A stretch of DNA of 60,725 bases, taken from positions 1-60,725 of the forward strand of contig CAYUPI010000035.1 of the NCBI GenBank assembly GCA_964446585.1, read 5' to 3'. The position numbers and the translations under genes are program-made. Positions within the stretch are counted from its first letter, which is position 1, and each line of letters begins with the position of its first letter. Shown here one piece after another: positions 8,654 to 18,300 of this stretch. The DNA comes from CAYUPI01 sp964446585. GTDB lineage: Bacteria > Verrucomicrobiota > Verrucomicrobiia > Limisphaerales > UBA8199. Below the pieces are notes generated by a model that saw only the letters and a program-made list of their open reading frames with translations, was not told the origin of the DNA and ran no database searches.

Positions 8654-9217
8654 ATGAATTCGGACAAATCAACCACACAGTCATTGCGGGATATCGAGTT
8701 GGAAGTGTTGGAGGAAGGACGCGAATGGATGCGTCGGCGGTTGGAGCAGCGGCTCCAACAGGAAGCTGACCGCCAAGGCGGGGTTTCCCCCCCTCAGCCG
8801 TCGAAAGGCCCATCATCGACGAAAGACGGCGCAATTCACGGGGCGAGTTGGCAATTGGCGACGCCCTTTGGCACCTGGCTCAGCGTCAATCTTAACGGCC
8901 TGTTCACGGGCACGACTTATCATTATCGCGTGGTGGCAACCAACGAGGCGGGTGTCGCATTTGGCGGCGATGCTCAATTCACCACGAGCGGCTGCCGCCC
9001 ACCGATGATCACATCGGCGCAGAATCTGACCAACGGCACGTTCCTGCTCTTGATTGACGGCACGCAAACGTGCACGCACTCGGTCTATGCCTCGACGAAT
9101 CTCTCGGATCGGTCCCTGGCCGGCACGGCAGCACCCGGCGGCTTTGGCTCCATTCAATTTATTGATACAAACTCCTTGAACTACTCCGCTCGCTTTTATC
9201 AAATCCGCGCGCATTGA
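8654..9217 (+). CDS. Chimeric small protein: coiled N-terminus fused to secreted FN3/RFYR-type tail
   Basis: 187 residues, ATG preceded by AAAGGA at good spacing. Residues 1-~50 (RDIELEVLEEGREWMRRRLE, Q-Q-E-A-D-R-Q-G-G) are charged and helical, and resemble, from memory, the N-termini of transposases (ISKra4-like) in related genomes. From ~residue 68 the protein changes completely to a fibronectin-type strand pattern (TTYHYRVVATNEAGVAFGG, FTTSG) followed by the ASTNLSD ... ARFYQIRAH C-terminal domain of secreted proteins. There is no signal peptide, so the C-terminal part could not be exported as in its relatives. This is most likely a fusion of two gene remnants by deletion or transposition; whether it is expressed is unknown. 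Confidence 0.55.
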   Translation: MNSDKSTTQSLRDIELEVLEEGREWMRRRLEQRLQQEADRQGGVSPPQPSKGPSSTKDGAIHGASWQLATPFGTWLSVNLNGLFTGTTYHYRVVATNEAGVAFGGDAQFTTSGCRPPMITSAQNLTNGTFLLLIDGTQTCTHSVYASTNLSDRSLAGTAAPGGFGSIQFIDTNSLNYSARFYQIRAH

Positions 9218-9271
9218 GGAGACTCTTCAGGCCTTAAGCGCCGTTGGAGCGATACCACTCAAATCGAATGC

Positions 9272-9299
9272 GGAGGGCGGAGGGCGGAGCGCGGTCGGA
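9272..9299. repeat. 7-nt word repeat (GGAGGGC), four units
   Basis: GGAGGGC, GGAGGGC, GGAGCGC, GGTCGGA in register, ~60 nt after the chimeric gene and 150 nt before the cupin gene. It has the same 7-nt periodicity as the arrays at 36.4 and 39.7 kb but a different word. The rest of 9218-9448 holds nothing recognisable. Confidence 0.6.
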
Positions 9300-9448
9300 C
9301 TACTGTGTCTCCTCCGAATCGGAAGCGTAATTCATTTGTCGGTGCTGTGACTGGGCTTCGCCACAGACACGCTCCGGCTTCACAAACCGGTTACCAAAGC
9401 TCGATCTTTGAACTCGACCGCAAGCCGGAATTGAGTGATAGAGACGCC

Positions 9449-9823
9449 ATGAATGATAGCGAAAGCACATTGCCCTCGGCTCCGGCTTTGATCCGTCACG
9501 AGGGCCATACGGCGCGCGAACGGAGCACATGCGGCTGGCGCGATCGGTTAATTAGCCGCGAGGATGCGCAGTTTTCTCCCGCAGCATGGGCTCATGCCGT
9601 GGACATAGATGGCGCCAGGTTGCACTATCACAAACGCTCGACGGAGCTGTACTACGTTTTAGATGGAGGCGGTGCCGTCAGCCTGGATGGCGTCGAACAC
9701 GACGTCTCGAAGGGTTCAATCGTTCACATCCCGCCAGGCGTCGTTCACGGGGCGCGCGGCCGGATGCGGGTGCTGGTCATCGGCATCCCTGACATCGCCG
9801 AGGATGATTACTATGAAGGTTGA
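9449..9823 (+). CDS. Small cupin-domain protein
   Basis: 124 residues, ATG at M-N-D-S-E-S-T. Single cupin fold: motif 1 around H-Y-H-K-R-S-T-E-L-Y-Y-V-L-D-G-G-G with metal-ligand His and Glu, and motif 2 I-P-P-G-V-V-H-G-A-R-G. The two motifs are spaced as in Cupin_2 proteins, many of which bind a metal and a small molecule or act as sugar isomerases. The substrate cannot be read from sequence. It stands alone and is convergent with the propeller protein, whose stop is 5 nt away. Confidence 0.85.
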   Translation: MNDSESTLPSAPALIRHEGHTARERSTCGWRDRLISREDAQFSPAAWAHAVDIDGARLHYHKRSTELYYVLDGGGAVSLDGVEHDVSKGSIVHIPPGVVHGARGRMRVLVIGIPDIAEDDYYEG

Positions 9824-9828
9824 GGGCT

Positions 9829-12000
9829 CTAATCAATCAACCGGTGGTAGCGACCCATCCAATATGGCAAGAGCCAGATCGTCTGGTCGCCTTCCGTCAG
9901 GTCGTTGCCGCCGTCGAGCAAAAAGGGCGTATGGTCCCACTTGTGGATGAGGCGTTCGGTCCAGGGCAACGGTTGAGAGAGCGGAGCGCGGAGGTCGGCC
10001 CGGTGGGAATTCTTCGTCCGCCATAGGATGAAATCGAGCGGGATTTCGCGGAGCGCTTGCACAGCGGCTTCGACGTCGCAAGGTTGGCCGGTTGAAGCAC
10101 CGTAAATGAAATTCCACAGCGGGCAGCCTTCGACGCGCACCAAATCCCAGGAGCGTCTAATACTGTCAGCGTAAATCGCGCGCAGGCCAGGGTCCTTCTC
10201 GAGCTGGAGCAATGGATAGTAAGAGAGGAAAAACAATTGCTCGTCGTGGCTGACTGCGCCTGGAAGCTTCCCGATGAGAGTGTTGAGCGCGTATTGATGC
10301 GCCTTGATCAGCTCGTGATAGGCGCGCTCGTAGCGCGGCTCACCTACCAGGCGCATCGCTACCTTCAGGTGCGAGAGCATTTCCAGAGACCCGAGGCAGC
10401 GCTCCTCCCAATACTTCGGATCATCATTCAACCGATCTGGCCCCCAAAAGCCCCAGGTTGTCGGCTTGCCATCTTTATCGAGCAGATAATAGCCGTGGTC
10501 GAGGATATGATCCGTCACGCGCTTGCAAGTGGCGCGTACCTGGCGCTTTTGCTCATCGTCAGCCGCGAGCTCGCTGAAAACATACCAGCCAAAGTAATGG
10601 CCGACAATTTCGTCCGAAGAAGTCTCACCTTTCCAGTACCAGCCCTTTTCGACCGGTGACTCGTGCCATTCCGAGTCGGAGCGCAGCGAGTGCTTGCCGA
10701 ATTGCGGCTCATTGACATTGCAAATAGCTCGCGCAGGGAAGCCGGGGATGCCGGAAATGCTCTCTAGTCGCAGCAGCGCCTGCATGGAACGCCACGCCTG
10801 GGCCTTGGCTTCCGGCGACCTGGTGACGTCGTAGCGATATGATTGGGCGGCTATGTAAAGCGACGTCCAAAGACCGTCATTGTCGCTTACTTCCTGCACG
10901 GCGCCCTCGATCTGCCCCGGAGCGCGGAGTTCCATGATCGTGACGTAGCCGTGACGCCGATTGCGACTCTCCAGGTCGCGCTGCAAGATCGCCGCCTTCT
11001 CGGCCAAGGTCAGCTTGCGATGGAATATGTGCGCGACTCCCTTCGGCGTGCTTACCCAGACCGAGCTGTCGGCGGCGGGTGCAATCGCTGTGACGCGGTT
11101 GTCAGGCAACCAGCGTTTGCCGGCCAGGTAAGTCCAGCCACCGTCCTTCCAGCGCATCAAGCCTTGCTCGGAGCCGAGCCAGACGGTCCCGTCAGTCCCG
11201 ACCGCGACTCGCGTGAGATCCAAAATTGGCAGGCCCTCGTTCCCCGTAAAGGAAAACCAACCCCGCCCGCCGTTGGAGAGATTTAGTCCCTGATCGGTCG
11301 CAACAAGAAAATGATCCGGATCCAGCCGGCCCAATGCTCGCACGCGTGAACTCAGCAGGCCACCAGGACGGACTTCGAGCTTGAGCCAATAACGACGTTT
11401 GCCAGCCAGGGCGAACAGCCCGGTGTCAGCCGCCACGAGCACTTCATTCGAGCCTGCTGGCAACAGGCTCCGCGGTTCAGCCAGTACGTCGTCCGCGATT
11501 GTATGGACGCGACGCCAGCCGGAGTCGCTGCGCCAGACGCCGCTCGGCGCCAGAGCCCAGGGCACACCGTCCGGATCCGCGGCGAACGAGATCACGTTGG
11601 CCGGATTCTCCGCCTCCAATTGCCATTTGCCCTCATTCAACCCCCAAACGCCATTGCTGGCTCCAGCCAGCGCGCTCGGTCCCTGGGCGGGTGCGAACAG
11701 CGCGCCGGCTCCGGGCGGCCCCGACTCTTTTACCCAACGCTCACCCCGAAGCCGCGCCACGCCCTGATCATTAGCGGCCAGCACGATGCCGTCACGCGTC
11801 GCTGTCAGGGCCCGAATAACATCGCCTGGCAACCCATCCGCAGCCGTGAAGAACCGCCGCACCAACTGTAAATGGCTGCCTGTCGGATACGGCTGCGCTC
11901 CCGCGCCCGTGGCTTCGCCGCTCCGCAACTCCACAGGCGGACACGCGAGTATCAGCGAGACAATCCACAGTGAATGCGACGACCCGGATGCAGCCTTCAT
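9829..12000 (-). CDS. Secreted beta-propeller plus alpha/alpha-toroid protein
   Basis: 723 residues with a signal peptide (W-I-V-S-L-I-L-A-C). Residues ~50-330 contain repeated D-G-x-V/P-W/L-x-x-x-x-x-G-V/L blades (T-D-G-T-V-W-L-G-S-E-Q-G-L, D-S-S-V-W-V-S-T-P-K-G-V). These are like the ligand-sensing two-component propellers, but no kinase follows. Residues ~360-720 are helical with HYFGWYVFSELA, W-G-F-W-G-P-D-R-L-N and NDLTEGDQTIWLLPYWMGRY, resembling (alpha/alpha) toroid glycosidase or lyase-like domains. It is probably a periplasmic or outer-surface protein that binds or cleaves a polymer. The exact enzyme class cannot be assigned; the fusion itself is uncommon in my experience. Confidence 0.7.
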   Translation of the reverse strand: MKAASGSSHSLWIVSLILACPPVELRSGEATGAGAQPYPTGSHLQLVRRFFTAADGLPGDVIRALTATRDGIVLAANDQGVARLRGERWVKESGPPGAGALFAPAQGPSALAGASNGVWGLNEGKWQLEAENPANVISFAADPDGVPWALAPSGVWRSDSGWRRVHTIADDVLAEPRSLLPAGSNEVLVAADTGLFALAGKRRYWLKLEVRPGGLLSSRVRALGRLDPDHFLVATDQGLNLSNGGRGWFSFTGNEGLPILDLTRVAVGTDGTVWLGSEQGLMRWKDGGWTYLAGKRWLPDNRVTAIAPAADSSVWVSTPKGVAHIFHRKLTLAEKAAILQRDLESRNRRHGYVTIMELRAPGQIEGAVQEVSDNDGLWTSLYIAAQSYRYDVTRSPEAKAQAWRSMQALLRLESISGIPGFPARAICNVNEPQFGKHSLRSDSEWHESPVEKGWYWKGETSSDEIVGHYFGWYVFSELAADDEQKRQVRATCKRVTDHILDHGYYLLDKDGKPTTWGFWGPDRLNDDPKYWEERCLGSLEMLSHLKVAMRLVGEPRYERAYHELIKAHQYALNTLIGKLPGAVSHDEQLFFLSYYPLLQLEKDPGLRAIYADSIRRSWDLVRVEGCPLWNFIYGASTGQPCDVEAAVQALREIPLDFILWRTKNSHRADLRAPLSQPLPWTERLIHKWDHTPFLLDGGNDLTEGDQTIWLLPYWMGRYHRLID

Positions 12001-12113
12001 CGCGGCGCAGCATCCGCCTCGCCCTCTGACGCGTCAAGATTGATTCGCTCCGTCGGCTTGCCTCGCATGAAGCGCGACCCGCGGGCAACTGACAGGCTGC
12101 GGGTCAACCTCAA

Positions 12114-12908
12114 TCATTCAACGGTGATGTTGTAAGTGAAGTCCTCAGTGAATACCGAAGGGTTGCCGATCTCTCCATGCGCATGGATTACATGCCGGCC
12201 TTTGGACAGCGGCACGATCAAAATGTAGAAACCGTCGCTGATGGGATGATAAACCGCGGCATCCACCTGGATTGGGGTTCCCTCGGTGTTCGACCAACAA
12301 GCCAGCCCGAGAAAAGTGAGGATGTTATCACTCCCGGGCACTGTATAGCTGAAACCGCCGGGTGTAGGGCTTTGGACCCGATACGGCGTAAGGAGCGGAT
12401 CAGTCAAACCTTGAACGGCCACACCATCGATCGTGCAACTGAGGTTCGCAGCCTGGTCCATCACGCTGGCTGCCAAGCTTCGCAAAAAACCCTCGGAGTT
12501 TCCATCCGAGATCCTCTGCCCATTCGAACAATCGGTGTTATCGGCCCAGAAGTTCAGTATGGGAAAGAACAGGGCAGTCCCCGCCGGAATCGTACAATTA
12601 CGAGTCACCGGCGTGCCGGTATAGTTGCCGCCAATGAACCAGACGTGACCCGATTGTCCGGCGCTGCAATCCGCCGTATCGAAAATGGGATGGCTGGTCA
12701 CTGGTAGCGAGAAGCTCCATTGAAACCATGTTTCCGACCATTCGCCGTAGGTTTTTCCGTAGGGCGCTGAATTAGGCAAAAGCACAGGCGGCGTTGGTTT
12801 CACGCCTGCGACAACGCAGAGCGCCACCAGGCTCACCGCAATCGCCGTGATTCTTAGCGTTAATTGCCGCGTGCAGGGATTAGGACTCGATTTGGTTGAA
12901 CGTTTCAT
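12114..12908 (-). CDS. Secreted hypothetical protein
   Basis: 264 residues. The ATG is preceded by AAAGGA at 4-5 nt spacing. The N-terminus has basic residues, then a hydrophobic core (I-T-A-I-A-V-S-L-V-A-L-C-V-V-A), i.e. a signal peptide. The mature protein begins Y-G-K-T-Y-G-E-W-S-E-T-W-F-Q-W and contains several cysteines (DTADCSAGQSG, RNCTIPAG, NTDCSNG) that could form disulfides. The C-terminal part (GRHVIHAHGEIGN) looks beta-rich. This architecture occurs as an uncharacterised exported family in environmental bacteria; no function is known to me. It lies 67 nt downstream of the beta-helix protein gene on the same strand and may be co-transcribed. Confidence 0.65.
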   Translation of the reverse strand: MKRSTKSSPNPCTRQLTLRITAIAVSLVALCVVAGVKPTPPVLLPNSAPYGKTYGEWSETWFQWSFSLPVTSHPIFDTADCSAGQSGHVWFIGGNYTGTPVTRNCTIPAGTALFFPILNFWADNTDCSNGQRISDGNSEGFLRSLAASVMDQAANLSCTIDGVAVQGLTDPLLTPYRVQSPTPGGFSYTVPGSDNILTFLGLACWSNTEGTPIQVDAAVYHPISDGFYILIVPLSKGRHVIHAHGEIGNPSVFTEDFTYNITVE

Positions 12909-12975
12909 TGATTCCTTTCTATTCAGGCGCGTTTCGCTCCTGGATGGTTTTTACGTGGGTTCTTGGTGCGCTTTG

Positions 12976-15186
12976 TTATGGGTAGGCGAGGCGAAAGAAT
13001 GCATTTGCGAGCGATGGGCTGTTGCTAATAGCAAGCGTTTTTTGGACGCCGTCATCGGAGATGTTCCCTGATACATCGCTCCATTGGACCGGCGGCGAGA
13101 GAGCCGGTGCGGACTGGAGACGGTAGCTGGTAGCGCCACTTGGCCAGGAGATTAGGATTACGCCGCCCGAGACGCGCAACGCCAACCGCACATCCGGGCC
13201 ACCGGCAGTCAAGCAAGGAGAGAACTCAGACGTGTTGCCGTTCGGATCGGTTGCCGTGGCAGTCATGACCTGATACGACGCCGGTGCTGAGAGAAGCGAG
13301 ATACTGAATCCAGCGTTCCCGCTAGCGTCGGTCATCGCTTGCGCAGACCCAAGATAATATTGGCCTTCACCGTAACCTGAGGAGTCGCAGATTTGGCTGG
13401 CAAAGAAGTCCAGCTTGAACAGTGTGCTGGCACTGCTGTTAAGCGTCCCTTGAATTCTTGTCGTGCCGTCGGGATTCGCGAACGCGGATGACAGAATTGG
13501 GTAGTTTTGTCGGTTGTTCGGACCACCATCGCCGTCACCGGCATCGTTTAGAGTGACCCCGTCGAGTCCGAGATCAATCCCAAGGCCCTGATTCGAGAAA
13601 ATCGAGTTGCCTCGGATCGGGTTGTTGGTCCCGGACTGAATCCCAAAACCGGCTTTTTGATTGAACGCGATCAGGTTTTGCGCCCCGGCTGTTGTGCCGC
13701 CGGTCGTATTTCCAGACGAATTTTGAATGAACACGCCATACTCCTTATTTCCAAGGTTTGCTGACCCGTTGGCGTCGGTGCCTATGGTATTGCCTTGGAC
13801 TAAATTGCCGGAGGCGCCATCCCAGATCTCAATCCCGCTGCTCCCATCATTTACGCGCCCAAACCGACCGTTGGCAGAAATGACGTTCCCCGCGCCGGCA
13901 GCGGAGCCCCCGATGATGTTGCTAACGCCCGCACTGATGAAAATGCCGTCCTCGCCGTTGCCGAGGGCCACCAGACCCGTCTTGTCCGTGCCGATAAAAT
14001 TCCCTTGAACTTTGTTTCCGATAGAAGCAGTGCCGGTTCCGCTGTCGGTTGCGATCACAAGGCCATTGATAGCATTGCCGGAGATCAGATTACGGGCCGC
14101 GCTATTGACGCCGCCCACCGTGATACTGGCGCATCCGAACAGGCCCACTCCAGAGCCAAGATTTCCCAGCGGCGAAGTGCCGGTGCTGTCTGTGCCGATT
14201 AAATTGCCCTGGACCAGGCTTCCCGTGGTGGCGGATCCAATCATTTCAACGCCATTAATACCGTTGCCTGAGATGAGATTTCCCGCCGCGGAGTTGGTCC
14301 CGCCAACGAGATTGTTGGGCGAGCTAATAATTAGAATACCGTCCGCAGCGTTACCTAACTTGGCTGTTCCATTGACATCCGTGCCGATGAAGTTTCCCTG
14401 AACCACATTTGCACTTGCACCACTCTCTATATCGATCCCCTGATGACCGTTGCCCGAGACAACATTGCGCGCTTCCGGCGTCGTCCCGCCAATAAGATTG
14501 TTTGTGGCGGGGGAGCAGCAAAGAATAATGCCAAAATATCCATTTCCCAGTGCGTTCGTCCCAGTAATGTCCGTACCTATAAAATTGCCCTGCACAACAT
14601 TTCCTGAAGCCTGGTAGAAGTTTATCCCTCGGTCACGGTTGCCTGAAATGATGTTCCGATCCGTCAGGTTGGTGCCGCCGATACGGTTATTGGAAACGCC
14701 AAAGACATTGATACCCCAGAAGTTGGGAACACTCTGCGTCCCGGTGACATCCGTTCCGATATAGTTTCCTCTGATCACGTTGTTGCCAGCGGTCCGTAGA
14801 AGGATGCCAATGTTTGCGAGGCCGTTAATCACGAGTCCTTGGACTGTGGAGCTGCCTGCACTGATGAGCAACCCATCGCCTCCACCCAAAGCCCCGTTTA
14901 ACTCGACGATGGGCTTGTTGCTGAAGCCTGGTTGAGTGGTGCCGTCAATGACGACCGGGCTGGTGATATCGGGCAGGGGTGACGTCGGTTGGATACGGTA
15001 AGGGCCAGGCCCTGGAATGTTGAACTCAATTCGGTCGGTTCCAGGGGCCACGTTCGCATCCAGAATTGCCTGCCTCAGCGACCCGGCGCCGCTGTCCAAT
15101 AGGTTCGTCACCGTAAAGGTAGCCGCCCCCAGGTTGGGCCACCTGCTTAGCGCAATCAGGCTGAAAAGAAGCATTCGTTTTTTCAT
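12976..15186 (-). CDS. Secreted right-handed parallel beta-helix protein
   Basis: 736 residues with a signal peptide (M-K-K-R-M-L-L-F-S-L-I-A-L). The N-terminus F-T-V-T-N-L-L-D-S-G-A-G-S-L-R-Q-A-I is the CSLREA-like entry found in many such proteins. About eight repeats of ~55 residues follow, each with G-N-F-I-G-T-D, G-N, I-G-G-T, A-R-N-x-I-S-G-N and G-I-x-I elements; this is a pectate-lyase-like beta-helix of the NosD/PbH1 type. The C-terminus (S-Y-R-L-Q-S-A-P-A-L, Q-W-S-D-V-S-G, FFRLAYP) is the same kind of tail domain as in the secreted protein at the left end of the window. No catalytic residues are evident; a surface or adhesive role is inference. Confidence 0.82.
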   Translation of the reverse strand: MKKRMLLFSLIALSRWPNLGAATFTVTNLLDSGAGSLRQAILDANVAPGTDRIEFNIPGPGPYRIQPTSPLPDITSPVVIDGTTQPGFSNKPIVELNGALGGGDGLLISAGSSTVQGLVINGLANIGILLRTAGNNVIRGNYIGTDVTGTQSVPNFWGINVFGVSNNRIGGTNLTDRNIISGNRDRGINFYQASGNVVQGNFIGTDITGTNALGNGYFGIILCCSPATNNLIGGTTPEARNVVSGNGHQGIDIESGASANVVQGNFIGTDVNGTAKLGNAADGILIISSPNNLVGGTNSAAGNLISGNGINGVEMIGSATTGSLVQGNLIGTDSTGTSPLGNLGSGVGLFGCASITVGGVNSAARNLISGNAINGLVIATDSGTGTASIGNKVQGNFIGTDKTGLVALGNGEDGIFISAGVSNIIGGSAAGAGNVISANGRFGRVNDGSSGIEIWDGASGNLVQGNTIGTDANGSANLGNKEYGVFIQNSSGNTTGGTTAGAQNLIAFNQKAGFGIQSGTNNPIRGNSIFSNQGLGIDLGLDGVTLNDAGDGDGGPNNRQNYPILSSAFANPDGTTRIQGTLNSSASTLFKLDFFASQICDSSGYGEGQYYLGSAQAMTDASGNAGFSISLLSAPASYQVMTATATDPNGNTSEFSPCLTAGGPDVRLALRVSGGVILISWPSGATSYRLQSAPALSPPVQWSDVSGNISDDGVQKTLAISNSPSLANAFFRLAYP

Positions 15187-15395
15187 GATTCGTAGTAAGC
15201 CGCTTGCTTTCGGGTCCCAGTGGATTACTTAAGCAAAAACGGTGGGCCGTGACGCGAATTCTGAGGATTTCTCCGCATGCCATTTTTCGAGGCCGCTCAA
15301 CTCGACTCCGCTAAGCTGCAACTATTCAGAGGAGGAGCGGGAGGAAACTGCGATTTTGCCGAATGTCCTTGAGGAAACGGGTGACTGGGCAGGCG

Positions 15396-18300
15396 TCACC
15401 TGGGTCTCGCGTTTGGCACATCGGCACGGCCCTTGGCTTGAGGCTTCTCGAGATCTAACGCTTTGCTCCTCCATTCTGCGGCTTTCTCCGGTTTCCCCCA
15501 ACTCTCATAAAGCTGCACGAGTCGCTTGCAGGTTTCCTTCAGACGCGGTTTGCCGTCGGGAGGAATTGACTCTTCGCGCTGTCTCATGCCGTCGTAGCCG
15601 GAGAGAAGCAGCGGTTCGGCTTCGGCGTAGTTGCCTTGCGCGGCGAAGCTGGCGCCAAGCAGGCTCCGCGAGCTAAAGGTCTGCCAGTCATCCGGAATTT
15701 TCTTTTCAAAGATTGCCAGGGCCTCACTCGCCAGCGGTCCAGCTTCAGCTTCTCTGCCCTGCCGCTGAAGGAGGACGGACAGCGCGTGGAGAGACCGCGC
15801 AACCTCTGGATGTTGATCGCCGAGGAATTGCCTGCGCAACGCGAGAGCCTGCTTGTAAGCTTGCTCTGCCTCGGGCAGCCTGTGCTGTTTTTCGAATATG
15901 CTGCCCAAAGTATAATGAGATCTTGCGACCGCTGGGTTGCCCTCGGGATACAGCTTCAAGCGCATCTCAAAGGCTTCCCGCGCCTTTAGTTCAGCCTCCT
16001 CGAGTTTTTCTTCCTGGCCGAGAAGGAAACTCAGGCTATCGAGCGTTATTGCCATTTGCGGAGGGTCTTTCTGCATCGTCAGCGAGTCACGGTAAGTCAT
16101 TTCGCTTTCGGCCATCCTGCCTTGTCGATAAAGGACGTTGCCCAAATTGTTGAGGGCCACGGCCGCGAAGGCTGTATTGGAGGCATTTTGGAAAATTGCC
16201 AGGGCCTTCCGCTGCTCCAGTTCGGCCTCAGCGAAGTGGCCTTGTTCGGTGAGCGCCTGGGCCAAGTTGTGAAGCGAGGTGGCGACGCTCGTATGCTGCT
16301 CACCAAATATCTTTCTTTTGAGCTCCAATGCCTCACGGTGCCTGGCTTGGGCCTCTGGAAGGCGAAACTCTTTGCGGAGAACCGCGCCAAGGTTATCCAA
16401 AGACTCGGCCACCTTGATGTGCTCGTCCTTGCCGATCAGCTTTCTCCACATTTCCAAGGCCTCGCTAAGCTTTGATTCTGCTTCGGGCAGATGGCCCTCG
16501 TCAGCCAGGACAAGACCCAGGTTGTTAAGCGCTGTGGCCAGGTCAGGACTGGGCGTGTTCGCTGGCTGCCTCCAAATCACAATGGCTTCCTCGAACATGT
16601 TCACGGCCTCGGGCAATGAGCCAAGTTCGCGCAACACGAGCGCGAGGTTGTTGAGTGACTGGGCCACCTCCACAGCGTGAGGACCCAGTGCCTCTTTACG
16701 CAACGCGAGTACTTTTCGGTTAAGCGCCAGAGCGTTGGACCGACTACCTTGGGAATAGAAAACAGAGGCGAGGGTGTCCAGCGAAGCGGCGAGGTCGATG
16801 CGGTTCGTGCCGCGTTTCTCGAACCAAGTGACTGCCTCGCGACTCAAACTCTCCGCGTCCCTAAACTGGTCCAAGTCGAGCAGCGCCCCGGCCAAATCGT
16901 TGAGCGAGACGGGCACTGCGGGATGGTCGTAGCCAAGCGCGCTTCTCACCCTGTTCAGGGCTTCCCTGTGCATCTGGGCGGCTTTTTCGTGTTCGCCCAG
17001 AGCTCGATAGACCTCCCCGATGGTGTTTCGCAAATCAACCTCGATCTCTGGCTGATTCGTCAGGTCTCTCGCCACCCGCGTGGCGGTCTTGTCCAGTAAT
17101 TCTCGCAGCAGCGTTGCGTCCCGGCCCGACGCAACTGACGGGCCAACGCCAGCTAGCATGTCCTTAAGGAACTGGGCGACCTGCTCGCTCTTGCTGGCCG
17201 CGGTCTTCGCCTTCTGCTCGGCGGTCGAGACTCTTTGCCGCGCAATGCGCTCTCGTACAAACAGCCAGGTCGAGACCGCCAGCCCGATCAGCAAGGCAGA
17301 CATCGCACCTCCAACGGCAGCGAAGGCGAGCTTGTTCCTACGCACCAGCTTTTGGAAACGATAGAAGTTACTGGGGGGACGAGCGACCACGGGCTCTTCG
17401 TTAAGGAAGCGCCGAAGATCCATCGCCAGCCCATTGGCGGTTTCGTACCGCCGGTTGCGGTCCTTCTCCAGCGTTTTCATTACGATCCAGTCCAGATCGC
17501 CGCGGATCAGGCCCGCCAGCTTGGGCGGGTCGGAGTGGCGTTGCCTGGCCACTGTGGTCTGTTCAGCCGCATCCAAAGTGCTCAGTTTAGTCGAAGGTCG
17601 TGGCGGTTCTTCTTCACGGATAATGCGGCAAACCTCCTCGATGCCGGCCTTGACCAATCTTTTGACATCGAACGGCGTCCTGCCGGTCAGGAGCTCGTAG
17701 AGCAGCACGCCCAGGCTGTAGATGTCGGAGCGTGTGTCGATATCAAGCCCGCTGAGTTTGGCTTGTTCGGGGCTCATGTACGCCGGCGTGCCGATGAATT
17801 GCTCGAAGGCCGTGAAGAGCGTTTTGTCGGTGAGCGTCTGGCCGGAAGTGGCTTTGGCAATGCCGAAATCGATTACTTTGGGAACGGGAACACCATCATG
17901 ATCAGCCACCAGGATGTTGGAAGGCTTGATGTCGCGGTGGATGATGCCCTTCTGGTGCGCGTGCTGGACCGCCTGGCAGACCTGGATGAACAGGTCCAAG
18001 CGCTGTCGCGTATCGAGCTTGTTCTCGTCACAGTAGCGGGTGATCGGAATCCCTTTAACCAATTCCATGACAAAAAAGGGCCGGCCCGTGTCGGTCGCGC
18101 CTGCGTCCAGGACCTTGGCGATGTTCGGATGCTCCATCAGGGCCAAGGCCTGGCGCTCGGCCTCGAAGCGAGCAACGACGGCTTTGGTGTCCATTCCCAG
18201 CTTTACCACTTTCAGTGCGACCCGGCGGCGGACCGGCTCTTCCTGTTCGGCCATGTACACCGTACCGCATCCGCCTTCGCCGATCTGTTGGAGCAATTTG

